A stretch of DNA of 64,000 bases, from contig CAMCRF010000004.1 of assembly GCA_945877235.1 (NCBI GenBank), positions 92,045 to 156,044 on the forward strand. The letters are read 5' to 3'. The notes beneath the pieces were generated by a model. It was not told the origin of the DNA. It was given only the letters and a program-made list of their open reading frames with translations, and ran no database searches. The position numbers were made by a program, and so were the translations under genes. The number at the start of each line of letters is the position of its first letter. The stretch's first letter is position 1. Source of the DNA: Bordetella parapertussis (GTDB taxonomy: Bacteria > Pseudomonadota > Gammaproteobacteria > Burkholderiales > Burkholderiaceae_A). Positions 8,973 through 17,875 of this stretch are shown here, one piece after another.

Positions 8973-11081
8973 TTATTCGACACGACCAGCCACATCGACG
9001 GTCTGGATGACTTTGACGCTCTGATCGTCGGGAATTTCGCTGTAAGACAAGACTGTTAACCCGTCGACGCGGTGTCGTGCAGACTTGGAAAGCCAGGGCC
9101 TTAGAACGGGAGAAACGACCAAGACGGCGTTTTGTCCATCGTCCTCAACAGCGCGTGTCGCATCCCGCAGGGCGCGGAAAAGTCCCTCAGCAAGGCTCGG
9201 TTCAAGCACGATATTTGAGGCGTCACCCTTGTGCTGTTGCACGACGTTATGGAGGATTTGCTCCAGAGACGGATCCAGCGTCATCACTGCGAGGTTGTCG
9301 CTCTCGTCCAGTAGGGGCTGCACGATCATTCTGCCGAGTCGCGGCCGCACCAGGGTGGTGAGCTCTATTGGGTCTTGGGTCTTGGCGCACGCTTCAGAGA
9401 GCGCCTCGATGATCGAGCGCATGTCTCGGATGGATACCCCCTCCTCAAGCATGTTCTGCAGGACGCGTGTCACGACGCCGAGCGGAAGCTTAGCGGGTAC
9501 TAGGTCCTCCACCAGCTTAGGAAAGCGGGTTGCGAGCTTGTCAAGCAGGGCTTGTGTTTCGTCATGACTGAGAAGCTCTGCTGCACCATCGCGAAGGACT
9601 TTGTTCAGATGGGTTGCAATAGCCGTTGCGGCGTCGACAACGGTGTACCCAAGGGTCCGTGCGTAGTCACGTTGGGAAGGATCAATCCAGACAGCATCGA
9701 GTCCAAAGGCTGGATCCTTTGTTGGTATGCCTTCGAGTGTTCCATAGACCTGTCCTGGACTTATCGCCAGCTCTCGTCCCGATTTGACCTCCCCCTTACC
9801 CCGAGTGACGCCGTTTAAGATAATTCGATAACTATCGGGGTCAAGATTCAAGGAGTCGCGGATGCGGACAGGTTGAACCAGATAGCCCAGCTCCGCAGAT
9901 AGTTTTTTTCGTACCCCCTTCACTCGATTCATGAGGGCTCCACCTGTCTCGCCATTGACGAGAGGGATGAGGCCGTATCCGATCTCGAGGCCGATCACGT
10001 CGACACTATCGACGTCGTCCCAGTCCAATTCTTTTGGTGCGTCTGCTGCAGCTTGTTCAGCCTCTTGAGCGGCCTTGCGCTCTGGGTCATTGTTCCTTTG
10101 CTTTAGCACCATATACCCGAGCCCCGCTGCTGCGGCACTCAGCGTGATAAAGACCAGGCTCGGCATACCTGGGACCACACCGAGTAGTCCTAAGATTCCA
10201 GAGGAAATGAAGAGGGCGGTCGGGTTTGACAGTTGCGACTTGGCCTGATTGGTCATGTTCTCTTCCGTCGTCACTCGGCTCACAATGATTGCTGTGGCCA
10301 GTGAGAGGAAGAGCGCGGGAATTTGGGCGACGAGTCCGTCACCAATCGTGAGGAGGACGTAGGTTTGGCCAGCATCTTTGAAGCTTAGGTCGTGCTGAAG
10401 CATGCCCACCACCATGCCGCCAATGATGTTAATGAATAGGATGATGAGGCCTGCCATGGCGTCGCCCTTCACAAACTTGGACGCACCATCCATGGAGCCA
10501 AAGAAGTCCGATTCCTGACTGATCTCGGCGCGACGTTTCTTGGCTGTTTCTTGATCGATGATCCCAGCATTCAGGTCTGCATCAATTGCCATTTGCTTGC
10601 CCGGCATAGCGTCCAGGGTGAAGCGCGCCATCACTTCTGAAATTCGCCCAGCGCCCTTAGTAATCACCATGAAGTTGATGATGACCAAAATAGCAAACAC
10701 GATGATCCCGACGAAGTAGTTGCCGGCGATAACGAAGGCACCGAATGCCTCAATAACCTTACCTGCCGCGTCGGGCCCCTCATGACCATCAACGAGCACT
10801 ACCCGAGTCGATGCAACGTTCAAGGCGAGCCGCAGCATGGTCGTGAGCAACAAGACAGCGGGAAAGCTCGAAAACTCGAGTGGTCGCGTAATACCAATTG
10901 CAACCATCAGCACAATGAGCCCCACGAGCAGGTTGAACGTAAAGAGGATGTCGAGGAGCCAAGGGGGGAGTGGCAACACGAGCATGGCCATGATCATCAT
11001 GACCAGGAATGGAATGCCCAGACCGACGGCGTCGATCTTTTCGACCTGCTGACGGAGATTCGACAAGCTCAGAGTTGCCAT
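8973..11081 (-). CDS. flhA: Flagellar type III export gate protein FlhA
   Basis: 702 residues, the family norm. Eight N-terminal transmembrane helices span about 20-325, with the FHIPEP-family signature between them (about 145-200, including GRISEVMARFTLDAMPGKQM). The large cytoplasmic domain (about 350-702) docks chaperone-substrate complexes such as FliS-flagellin. It forms the nonameric export gate with FliPQR and FlhB and contributes to proton-driven export. It heads the flhA-flhF-flhG-fliA operon behind a sigma-54 promoter at 11135-11150. Confidence 0.98.
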   Translation of the reverse strand: MATLSLSNLRQQVEKIDAVGLGIPFLVMMIMAMLVLPLPPWLLDILFTFNLLVGLIVLMVAIGITRPLEFSSFPAVLLLTTMLRLALNVASTRVVLVDGHEGPDAAGKVIEAFGAFVIAGNYFVGIIVFAILVIINFMVITKGAGRISEVMARFTLDAMPGKQMAIDADLNAGIIDQETAKKRRAEISQESDFFGSMDGASKFVKGDAMAGLIILFINIIGGMVVGMLQHDLSFKDAGQTYVLLTIGDGLVAQIPALFLSLATAIIVSRVTTEENMTNQAKSQLSNPTALFISSGILGLLGVVPGMPSLVFITLSAAAAGLGYMVLKQRNNDPERKAAQEAEQAAADAPKELDWDDVDSVDVIGLEIGYGLIPLVNGETGGALMNRVKGVRKKLSAELGYLVQPVRIRDSLNLDPDSYRIILNGVTRGKGEVKSGRELAISPGQVYGTLEGIPTKDPAFGLDAVWIDPSQRDYARTLGYTVVDAATAIATHLNKVLRDGAAELLSHDETQALLDKLATRFPKLVEDLVPAKLPLGVVTRVLQNMLEEGVSIRDMRSIIEALSEACAKTQDPIELTTLVRPRLGRMIVQPLLDESDNLAVMTLDPSLEQILHNVVQQHKGDASNIVLEPSLAEGLFRALRDATRAVEDDGQNAVLVVSPVLRPWLSKSARHRVDGLTVLSYSEIPDDQSVKVIQTVDVAGRVE

Positions 11082-11134
11082 TTTAATGATTTCAATGAGT
11101 TAACTGTTTTTGAGGGCGTTCACAGCTAGGGAGA

Positions 11135-11150
11135 TGCAAAGCCTGTGCCG
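11135..11150 (-). promoter_or_regulatory. Sigma-54 promoter for flhA-flhF-flhG-fliA
   Basis: Read on the minus strand: CGGCAC-AGGCT-TTGCA, with GG and GC separated by exactly 10 bases as the -24/-12 consensus demands. It lies about 54 bp before the flhA start. It stands 6 bp away from an oppositely oriented sigma-54 element for fliK. Confidence 0.8.
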
Positions 11151-11156
11151 CATGGC

Positions 11157-11172
11157 TGGTCCAGTTGTTGCA
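11157..11172 (+). promoter_or_regulatory. Probable sigma-54 promoter for the fliK-flhB operon
   Basis: TGGTCC-AGTTG-TTGCA keeps the invariant GG-N10-GC spacing and a perfect -12 half, with TCC replacing CAC after the -24 GG. Transcription would start near 11183. This supports the ATG at 11216 as the fliK start and rules out the TTG at 11165. Confidence 0.6.
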
Positions 11173-11215
11173 CAAGATCCACGGACAGTCTCTTTCGGCA
11201 AGGTCATTCCTCTCT

Positions 11216-12517
11216 ATGAACGACGCACTCTCATCACTTTTCGCGCTCTCGCTGCCGCGTGAGGGCAGTCCGGTCTCAGAGCCAAGCGGCCCCGACGCCG
11301 GGCCTTCGCCTGACTTGGACTTCAGTTCAGCCTTTGAACGGGCATTCGCGAGACTTCAAACAGAACGGCAAGTCGCTGCCGGTTTGATCGCTTCGGTCGA
11401 ATCCGTAACGCCTGTCCCGGCACAGGACGTGCCTGCGCTTCGCCAGGTGCCTCTGGGGGCAGAGTTGACTTTGGTGGTGCCTTCAGAAGTCGTCCCCGAC
11501 CACGAATTGGCGGCATTCGCACAGAGCCAAGGAATTCCCCTTGCAACACTGGCGCAGCTTCAAGGCCGTGCCGGTCCACAGGCACCAACTCAGGCGATCT
11601 CCCAACCCGGTTCGAACTCACTTCCGGGTGTTGATTTGGAAGGGGCTGTTCTGGCCGAAGAGTGGACGGAGATGCTGCCCAGTCAGGATTTGGCGCGCGA
11701 GTCCGGTCTTGATGCTTCATCGGAGGCATTGCCGAGCAATTTGAACGACTCCACGCTTGAGGAGCATGCACCGATCAGGCTGAAGCTTCAGGTTACAACG
11801 GCGCTCACGAAGGCAATGCTTGATCGTAGGCTTGATGCTGCCGACTCGATCCAGCGCCAAGCCCCGGCTCTGGCCCGACTGGACCCTATTGATCTCTCTG
11901 AATTCGGGGGCCTATTTGAGATGCTTGCTGTTGATATCGAGGTGCCTACGCGCAGAGTAGCCAGTACTCATGCATTTCTCTCCGCGTCTGGGCTGCTCCC
12001 TGAGGGGGCGTTGGATCAGGGCATTGCGAGCCGAGTCGCTGCGCCCGGGGAGGGGGCGGGGGCTGGGCTTGGGCAGGGCCAAATGGGAGGCGAGACTGCG
12101 AGAATGTTGGCACAACAGCTCTCTCAAAAATTCGGAGAATTGATGAGCCAGCGGTTAATTCAACAGGTCCAACAGGGGCAATGGAAGGTCGAGCTCGAGC
12201 TCCATCCTGCCGATCTGGGGGCCATTGAGGTTGAGCTCAATTGGAATGGGGGAGAATTAGAAGCGATTTTCCGCGCTGCGCATGGGACCACTCGAGACTT
12301 ATTGCAAGAGAATCTGCCTAAACTAAGAACTGCCCTTGAGCAATCTGGCACTGATGTTGCTTACTTGGGTGTTGGAGGGGATCAACGTCGACAGTCTGGC
12401 GATCAGTCCTCACGAAAGGAATCAGGGGATCGTCGGGCTCCGGCCGATAGTCTCGTTGTAGTTGAGCCGGACAAGCGGGCCTCAAGCTCAATAGAGGGCT
12501 TGAATATTTGGGTTTAA
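11216..12517 (+). CDS. fliK: Flagellar hook-length control protein FliK
   Basis: 433 residues. The N-terminal two thirds is low in conserved features, as expected of a molecular ruler. The C-terminal hook domain (about 300-380) carries the characteristic VELELHPADLGAIEVELNWN, followed by LLQENLPKLRTALEQSG. FliK is secreted during hook growth and switches FlhB specificity to filament substrates. ATG at 11216 is chosen because the sigma-54 promoter would place the transcript start near 11183. Its size is ordinary although the hook protein here is nearly three times normal length. Confidence 0.9.
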   Translation: MNDALSSLFALSLPREGSPVSEPSGPDAGPSPDLDFSSAFERAFARLQTERQVAAGLIASVESVTPVPAQDVPALRQVPLGAELTLVVPSEVVPDHELAAFAQSQGIPLATLAQLQGRAGPQAPTQAISQPGSNSLPGVDLEGAVLAEEWTEMLPSQDLARESGLDASSEALPSNLNDSTLEEHAPIRLKLQVTTALTKAMLDRRLDAADSIQRQAPALARLDPIDLSEFGGLFEMLAVDIEVPTRRVASTHAFLSASGLLPEGALDQGIASRVAAPGEGAGAGLGQGQMGGETARMLAQQLSQKFGELMSQRLIQQVQQGQWKVELELHPADLGAIEVELNWNGGELEAIFRAAHGTTRDLLQENLPKLRTALEQSGTDVAYLGVGGDQRRQSGDQSSRKESGDRRAPADSLVVVEPDKRASSSIEGLNIWV

Positions 12518-12540
12518 TGGATCAAACGAAGGACATAAAC

Positions 12541-13170
12541 ATGGCTGACGAACAGGAACAACAAGAAGGCGCCAAGAAGAAGGGATTCCCCATCAAGCTT
12601 GTGCTACTTATCGTGGGCGTCCTGCTGCTCGTGGTGATTTCGGTCTTGGGCACCCTGGCGCTCACCGGCTTCTTTAGCGAGCCTGATCCCAACTCGGTCG
12701 AGGAACTCCTGAAGAAGGCCGAAGAGGAAAAGGCCAAGGCTGAGGGCGAGGAGGGCCCCAAGCTCGGACCGGATGGAAAGCCGCTGCCTAACTCCAAAGA
12801 GACTCCTGATGGGCCAGAGAAGGTCAAAAAGGACGCGCCTGCGGCAACCAAGTTCGAGAGCAAATATCACGAACTTAGCCGTCCGCTGCTCGCAAACCTT
12901 TCGGGCTCTCGCAAAGTGATGCAGGTCACCCTTGCGATCATGACCCATTACGATCAGAAGGTGATCGACAACATCAACAAGCACGAATTCGCGCTGCGAT
13001 CGGCCACGCTTGACGTCATGCGTCAGGTCACCGAGGCTGAGGTCGAGAAGCCCACTTTCCGTCTGGACTTGGCTGAGCGGATTCGCTTGGCCATGAACGC
13101 GGTCTTGGAAAAGTATGAGGACTTCGGTGGCATCGAGCAGGTGCTCTTCACCGAATTCGTGGTCCAGTAA
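12541..13170 (+). CDS. fliL: Flagellar basal-body-associated protein FliL
   Basis: 209 residues from ATG 12541 (AAGGA 7 bases upstream). A Lys-rich N terminus precedes one transmembrane helix (about 20-43, LVLLIVGVLLLVVISVLGTLAL). A charged linker (about 50-105) leads to a periplasmic FliL domain with YHELSRPLLANLSGSRKVMQ and a C-terminal GIEQVLFTEFVVQ. FliL rings surround and stabilise stator units, which suits the MotAB genes in this window. The linker is longer than in the 150-170 aa FliL proteins. Confidence 0.93.
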   Translation: MADEQEQQEGAKKKGFPIKLVLLIVGVLLLVVISVLGTLALTGFFSEPDPNSVEELLKKAEEEKAKAEGEEGPKLGPDGKPLPNSKETPDGPEKVKKDAPAATKFESKYHELSRPLLANLSGSRKVMQVTLAIMTHYDQKVIDNINKHEFALRSATLDVMRQVTEAEVEKPTFRLDLAERIRLAMNAVLEKYEDFGGIEQVLFTEFVVQ

Positions 13171-13178
13171 GCGCAGAC

Positions 13179-14198
13179 ATGGTCGCCAATAGCCTCCTCT
13201 CCGAAGAAGAACTGGCCGCCCTGCAAGAGGGTGTCAGTTCCGGCGCGATCGCCGTAGACACGGGGTTTAACCAGAAGGTCCACGTGCGCAAGCACGACCT
13301 GGCCAGTGAGGACAGCACGCTTGGCATTAATGTCGGCGCCATTGAGATGATCAATGAACGCTTCCTGCGGCTCTTTCGGCTGGGTCTGGTGGAGGTGCTG
13401 CGTTCGACCCCGAAAATCACCCCGCTCAAGGCAGAAATCGTGCGCTATGGGGACTACCTGCGCATGCTCAAGTCCCCGCTCTCGGTAAACATGGTTCGTG
13501 TGGACCCCCTGCGCGGAAACTCGCTGGTGGTGATCGAGCCCAATGTGATTTTTAATTCGCTGGACATTTTCTTCGGCGGGTTTGGCACTGGCATCAACAA
13601 GGGCCCCCTGCCCCCCACGCGTTTGTTCACGCCTACCGAGACGCGTGTCATTGGCATTATTCTCGATGTGTTCTCACGCTCGCTGCGAGAGGCCTGGTCT
13701 CCGCTGTTGAAATTGGATTTTCGGGTCGTAAGTGCTGAGATTAACCCCCAGTTTGCCCAGATTGCCGACGAGGGTGACCTTGTTGTGCTGAGCCGTTTTG
13801 AGGTTGACAGCGGTCCAGGGTCCTTTATTGACCTGGTCTACCCCTATGCTGCCCTCAAGCCTATTCGTGATGTGCTGCGCAGCCGCGTCCAGACCGGTGA
13901 CGCGAATGAGACCTCTGAGCAGGTATGGCGCAATAACCTCCGTGATGCGGTCTTTGAGTCGGAGCTCGAACTCCAGACGGTTCTCGGCACGCTGCAGACT
14001 ACCCTTCATACCCTCACCAATCTGAAGGTGGGCGATGTGTTGTATTTCAAAAAACAGGACTTGGCGCGGGTCAATATTGCTGACATTCCCGCCTACGACG
14101 TGGACGTGGGCATTGTCGATGCCCAGCTCGCCGCACAAATCCAAAACGCAATCGATATTACGGGCAAGCCGATTCTTGTTGAATCTGCACCTGCATAA
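13179..14198 (+). CDS. fliM: Flagellar motor switch protein FliM
   Basis: 339 residues. The N-terminal CheY-binding peptide is visible (LLSEEELAALQEG, about 5-17). The middle CheC-like domain includes FFGGFGTGINK (about 130-140). The C-terminal SpoA domain (about 255-330) packs against FliN. FliM forms the C ring with FliG and FliN and receives CheY-P, so a chemotaxis system must exist elsewhere, although no che gene is in the window. It lies 8 bp after fliL. Confidence 0.97.
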   Translation: MVANSLLSEEELAALQEGVSSGAIAVDTGFNQKVHVRKHDLASEDSTLGINVGAIEMINERFLRLFRLGLVEVLRSTPKITPLKAEIVRYGDYLRMLKSPLSVNMVRVDPLRGNSLVVIEPNVIFNSLDIFFGGFGTGINKGPLPPTRLFTPTETRVIGIILDVFSRSLREAWSPLLKLDFRVVSAEINPQFAQIADEGDLVVLSRFEVDSGPGSFIDLVYPYAALKPIRDVLRSRVQTGDANETSEQVWRNNLRDAVFESELELQTVLGTLQTTLHTLTNLKVGDVLYFKKQDLARVNIADIPAYDVDVGIVDAQLAAQIQNAIDITGKPILVESAPA

Positions 14199-14221
14199 CA
14201 AGACCAAAGAGGACATCCGCC

Positions 14222-14545
14222 ATGGACAACCCTAGTACAGATGAAGAGAACATCCTCGGCGACTCGGCCACGGGCGAGAACGGGCAGATCAACCCCGAGG
14301 TGTTACAGAACATTCCCGTCACCATCTCCATTGAGGTGGGCAGGGCATCTTTGAAGATTCGCGACCTGCTGCGCCTGAGCCAGGGCAGTGTGGTCGAGCT
14401 CGATCGCCTTGCGGGCGAGCCACTCGACCTGCTGGTCAACAACACAGTGGTTGCACAGGGCGAGATTGTGCTGGTCAATGACCGCTACGGCATTCGGCTC
14501 ACGCGAGTGGTGCCTGCAGCTGATCGACTCAAACAGGTTGCCTAG
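14222..14545 (+). CDS. fliN: Flagellar motor switch protein FliN
   Basis: 107 residues. A short acidic N terminus is followed by a SpoA domain (about 30-104): VTISIEVGRASLKIRDLLRL, then SVVELDRLAGEPLDLLVNN, and IVLVNDRYGIRLTRVV. This is the canonical FliN core that builds the lower C ring and binds FliH during export. It lies 23 bp after fliM and 8 bp before fliO. Confidence 0.97.
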   Translation: MDNPSTDEENILGDSATGENGQINPEVLQNIPVTISIEVGRASLKIRDLLRLSQGSVVELDRLAGEPLDLLVNNTVVAQGEIVLVNDRYGIRLTRVVPAADRLKQVA

Positions 14546-14553
14546 CCCAAGTC

Positions 14554-14883
14554 ATGCCCCCCATTGACTGGCTCCAGTTCATCAGCAGCTTTCTGCTGGT
14601 CGTCGGCCTTTTGGCTTTTGTGCTCTGGTTCATGAAGCGCAGCCAGATGGGCCCGAAGGGGCTCGGTCGTCAGATTGAACACCTCGAGAGCTTCTCGGTT
14701 GGCCCTAGGCAAAAGCTCGTGATGGTGCGGGTGCGCGACCAAGACCTGCTGATTGGGGTCAGCCCCCAGGAGATCACGAAGATCTCGGAATGGCCCGCAG
14801 ACCGATCTGTTGCGGCGAGTCCGTCTCCCGTCGAGGCAACCCTTCAAAAACACAAAGGACTGGCACGCTTATTGAATAAGTGA
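14554..14883 (+). CDS. fliO: Flagellar biosynthesis protein FliO
   Basis: 109 residues with one transmembrane helix (about 6-25) and a basic cytoplasmic domain carrying the FliO pattern HLESFSVGPRQKLVMVRVRD and LLIGVSPQEI. FliO helps FliP assemble into the export-gate core and is the least conserved export protein. Assignment rests on this pattern and on its place between fliN and fliP. Confidence 0.92.
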   Translation: MPPIDWLQFISSFLLVVGLLAFVLWFMKRSQMGPKGLGRQIEHLESFSVGPRQKLVMVRVRDQDLLIGVSPQEITKISEWPADRSVAASPSPVEATLQKHKGLARLLNK

Positions 14884-14888
14884 GGGGT

Positions 14889-15629
14889 ATGAGCCTCTCT
14901 CGCCAATTCTTTGTCGGTTTTCTGACACTCCTCCTGCCAGTGGTCGCGCTCGCGCAGGGCTTGCCAGCTGTAACGGTTGAGGGCTCACGCTACAGCCTGA
15001 CCCTCGAGTTGCTTGCGCTCATGACGGTTTTGACGGTACTGCCGTCACTGCTGCTCATGATGACCTCCTTCATTCGCATCATCATCGTGATGTCGATCCT
15101 CCGAACCGCCCTGGGTACGGCCCAGACCCCGCCCAATCAGGTACTGGTCGGGTTGGCGCTGTTCTTGACGTTTTTCATCATGGCGCCCACGCTCACCCAG
15201 ATTTACGAGACGGCGCTCATGCCCTATCTAGAGCAGAAGATGCCGTTCAACCAGGCATTGGCTGTTGCGGAGGCGCCAATACGGGCGTTTATGCTGGCTC
15301 AGACCCGTGAGGACGACATCGCTATGTTCGCTGAGATATCACGCATTTCTGCACTCGAGAGCCCAGACCAAGTGCCTTTCTCAACGCTGGTGCCCGCCTT
15401 TATTACCTCGGAGCTCAAGAGCGCCTTCACCATCGGGTTCTTGATCTATATCCCTTTCGTGGTCATCGACTTCATTGTGGCGAGCGTACTCATGTCGATG
15501 GGCATGATGATGGTCTCGCCCATGATGATCTCGATGCCCTTCAAGCTCATGTTGTTTGTACTGGTCGATGGCTGGAGTCTCATTATGGGTTCGCTCGCAG
15601 CCAGTTTTGTGAACCCCGCTATTCCTTAA
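14889..15629 (+). CDS. fliP: Flagellar export apparatus protein FliP
   Basis: 246 residues from ATG 14889; an in-frame GTG at 14880 overlapping the fliO stop is an alternative. A signal-like hydrophobic N terminus ends at ALAQ, typical for FliP. Conserved features are MMTSFIRIIIVMSILRTALG, TPPNQVLVGLALFLTFF, and the C-terminal MGMMMVSPMMISMPFKLMLF. FliP builds the pentameric core of the FliP5-Q4-R1 export gate in the membrane. Confidence 0.97.
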   Translation: MSLSRQFFVGFLTLLLPVVALAQGLPAVTVEGSRYSLTLELLALMTVLTVLPSLLLMMTSFIRIIIVMSILRTALGTAQTPPNQVLVGLALFLTFFIMAPTLTQIYETALMPYLEQKMPFNQALAVAEAPIRAFMLAQTREDDIAMFAEISRISALESPDQVPFSTLVPAFITSELKSAFTIGFLIYIPFVVIDFIVASVLMSMGMMMVSPMMISMPFKLMLFVLVDGWSLIMGSLAASFVNPAIP

Positions 15630-15648
15630 TCAGAGTTAGGACGCCTTT

Positions 15649-15918
15649 ATGGACGCAGCAGCAGTAGTGGACCTTGCCCGTGAGTCACTAATGATCATCA
15701 TGTTGGTGTCTCTTCCGCTCCTTGGAGTAGCCTTGGTTGTGGGGCTTGCGATTGGCGTATTTCAGGCAGCCACCTCTATCAACGAGATGACCCTCACGTT
15801 CGTCCCCAAGCTTGTTGCCGTTGGCTTGGCAATGGCTGTGTTTGGGGGCTGGATGATCAACACCATGGTTGACTTCACCCGAATGATCTTCCAGCGCATT
15901 CCCGGGCTCTTTACCTAA
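15649..15918 (+). CDS. fliQ: Flagellar export apparatus protein FliQ
   Basis: 89 residues, two transmembrane helices (about 15-40 and 50-75). The family signature GVFQAATSINEMTLTFVPKL lies between them. Four copies wrap the FliP-FliR core of the export gate. It lies 19 bp after fliP and 12 bp before fliR. Confidence 0.97.
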   Translation: MDAAAVVDLARESLMIIMLVSLPLLGVALVVGLAIGVFQAATSINEMTLTFVPKLVAVGLAMAVFGGWMINTMVDFTRMIFQRIPGLFT

Positions 15919-15930
15919 GCTGAGTGCTAA

Positions 15931-16707
15931 ATGGTAACCACGCTACTCGTTGCTGAGGTCGTAGAGCGATTGAGCACGGGGCTTTGGCCTTTTGCGCGGA
16001 TTGCAGCCTTGTTGATGGTAGCGCCGGTACTCTCGATTGATGCGGTTACAGTCAGGATTCGCATTGCATTTGCCTTTGTGCTTACCGTTTTGATCTATCC
16101 ATTCTTCGAATGGCCGACAATTGACCCAACGACGGCTCGTGGCCTGTTAGAAATTTTTAATCAAATTTCAATCGGCCTTCTCATGGGTCTCATGCTGCAG
16201 GTTGTTGTCGCCGCGATTGTGGTGGGAGGCCAAACGATCTCTGGGACGATGGGCCTGTCAATGGCGAGTATGGTGGATCCGAATGTGGGAAATGTACCCA
16301 CATTGGCCTCGTTTCTTCTGATGATCAGCAGCCTTTTGTTCCTGGCCCTCGGTGGGCACGTCCTGCTGCTTGAGCTGCTGATTCAGAGCTTCGAGTTTCT
16401 TCCCATAGGCAAGGGCTTGCTGAGCTTGAATGCCCTTGGATCGTTTGTGGCTTGGTCCTCAATGATGTGGCTTGGAGCAGTCTTACTTGCGCTGCCGATT
16501 ATGGTGATTCTGCTCGCGGTGAACATTGGCCTTGGCGTAGTGGTACGCGCAGCACCCACCCTGAATATTTTTGCAGTGGGCTTTCCAGCGATGATTCTTG
16601 TCGGACTGGTCGTACTCTACATATTGATGGGAGCTATGGGAGCAAGAATGGTCTGGCTCTGGACGCAGGGATTTGAACAAGTACGCTCACTGCTTGGGAT
16701 GGCCTGA
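15931..16707 (+). CDS. fliR: Flagellar export apparatus protein FliR
   Basis: 258 residues, six predicted transmembrane segments, with FliR hallmarks GLLMGLMLQVVVAAIVVGGQ, followed by GTMGLSMASMVDPN, and further on LNIFAVGFPAMILVGLVVLY. A single copy completes the FliPQR export gate and contacts FlhB, whose gene begins 3 bp downstream. Confidence 0.97.
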   Translation: MVTTLLVAEVVERLSTGLWPFARIAALLMVAPVLSIDAVTVRIRIAFAFVLTVLIYPFFEWPTIDPTTARGLLEIFNQISIGLLMGLMLQVVVAAIVVGGQTISGTMGLSMASMVDPNVGNVPTLASFLLMISSLLFLALGGHVLLLELLIQSFEFLPIGKGLLSLNALGSFVAWSSMMWLGAVLLALPIMVILLAVNIGLGVVVRAAPTLNIFAVGFPAMILVGLVVLYILMGAMGARMVWLWTQGFEQVRSLLGMA

Positions 16708-16709
16708 TC

Positions 16710-17861
16710 ATGCCAGCAGAAGATTCAGACCTCGAACGCACTGAGGAACCAACCGCCAGGCGCCTACAACAGGCGCGGGAGGACGGCCAAGTTGCCCGTT
16801 CACAAGAGCTTTCGGCGGCTTTTGTGGTGATTGCTGCAATGGCATTTCTGTATTTTACGGGGGGCTACCTCATGAAGGAGATTATTGCTCTGTTCGCTGC
16901 TGGCTTCCAGTTTGATATGCGCACGCTCGATACGCCAACACTCATGCCCGTGATTTTTGCGAAGTTCACCGTGCAGGGTTTTAAGCTGATCATTCCCGTA
17001 TTTGTCATTTGTATGGTGATCGGTGTGATCGCCTCATTGGTCGTGGGCGGCTACAACTTTACATGGAAAGCAATCGCCCCGAAGCCCAACAAAATCAATC
17101 CGCTTACTGGCATTAAACGCATCTTTGGGATGAACAGTGTGGTTGAACTTGTGAAGGCGGTTCTGAAGTTTTCAGTCGTCGCAGGGGTGCTCTACTTAGT
17201 GCTTGAAAGTCAGCTCCAGTCCTATCTCACCCTAGCCACCTTGCCGTTTGAGCCCGCCATGGCAAAGGCAGGCGATTTATTGGGGTATACGGCGCTTTTG
17301 GTTGCTCTTGGGCTTTTGCTGATTGCTGCCATTGATGTTCCGTATCAAAAGCACCAGCATTCCGAGAAGATGAAGATGACCAAGCAAGAGGTCAAGGATG
17401 AAATGAAGGACGTGGAGGGTCGGCCAGAGGTAAAGGCGCAGATTCGCCGGCGTCAGCGTGAAATGGCCGCGGCCCGCATGATGGATAAAGTGAAAGACGC
17501 CGATGTTGTTGTTACCAACCCAGAGCACTTTTCAGTGGCGCTGGCCTACGATCCCGCTGCCGATGGTGCGCCTGTTGTGCTCGCGATGGGTGTAGACGAA
17601 ATGGCATTTCAAATTCGAGAGGAGGCGAAGCGACATGGTGTTGAAGTCTTTGCAGCCCCGCCGCTTGCGCGTGCCTTATATTTCACCTCAGAACTCGATC
17701 ACCCCATCCATCAAGACTTGTACTACTCGGTGGCACAGGTGATCGCCTACGTATTTAGCCTGCGCGGCGCACGACCCGGGCAGACTCGCGAACGACCCGT
17801 GCCGAAGGTGCCCACCAACATGCAGTTCGATGCGAGCGGCGCTGCGGCGACGGTGCACTGA
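16710..17861 (+). CDS. flhB: Flagellar export switch protein FlhB
   Basis: 383 residues. An N-terminal TEEPTARRLQQAREDGQVARS is followed by four transmembrane helices (about 30-210), a linker helix and the cytoplasmic export-switch domain. The autocleavage motif normally NPTH reads NPEH here (TNPEHFSVALAYD, about 269-281). The Asn-Pro bond that is cut is intact, so cleavage probably still occurs. FliK triggers this domain to switch from hook to filament substrates. A separate FlhB C-domain homologue lies at 28134-28424. Confidence 0.96.
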   Translation: MPAEDSDLERTEEPTARRLQQAREDGQVARSQELSAAFVVIAAMAFLYFTGGYLMKEIIALFAAGFQFDMRTLDTPTLMPVIFAKFTVQGFKLIIPVFVICMVIGVIASLVVGGYNFTWKAIAPKPNKINPLTGIKRIFGMNSVVELVKAVLKFSVVAGVLYLVLESQLQSYLTLATLPFEPAMAKAGDLLGYTALLVALGLLLIAAIDVPYQKHQHSEKMKMTKQEVKDEMKDVEGRPEVKAQIRRRQREMAAARMMDKVKDADVVVTNPEHFSVALAYDPAADGAPVVLAMGVDEMAFQIREEAKRHGVEVFAAPPLARALYFTSELDHPIHQDLYYSVAQVIAYVFSLRGARPGQTRERPVPKVPTNMQFDASGAAATVH

Positions 17862-17875
17862 GGAGACCATAGGGA

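Noticed and set aside
11165..11215. A TTG start for fliK at 11165
   Set aside because: It lies within the predicted sigma-54 -12 element, so it would precede the transcript start.
14861..14876. TGGCACGCTTATTGA at the end of fliO as a sigma-54 element
   Set aside because: The -12 GC is missing at the required spacing, and fliP follows in an obvious operon.
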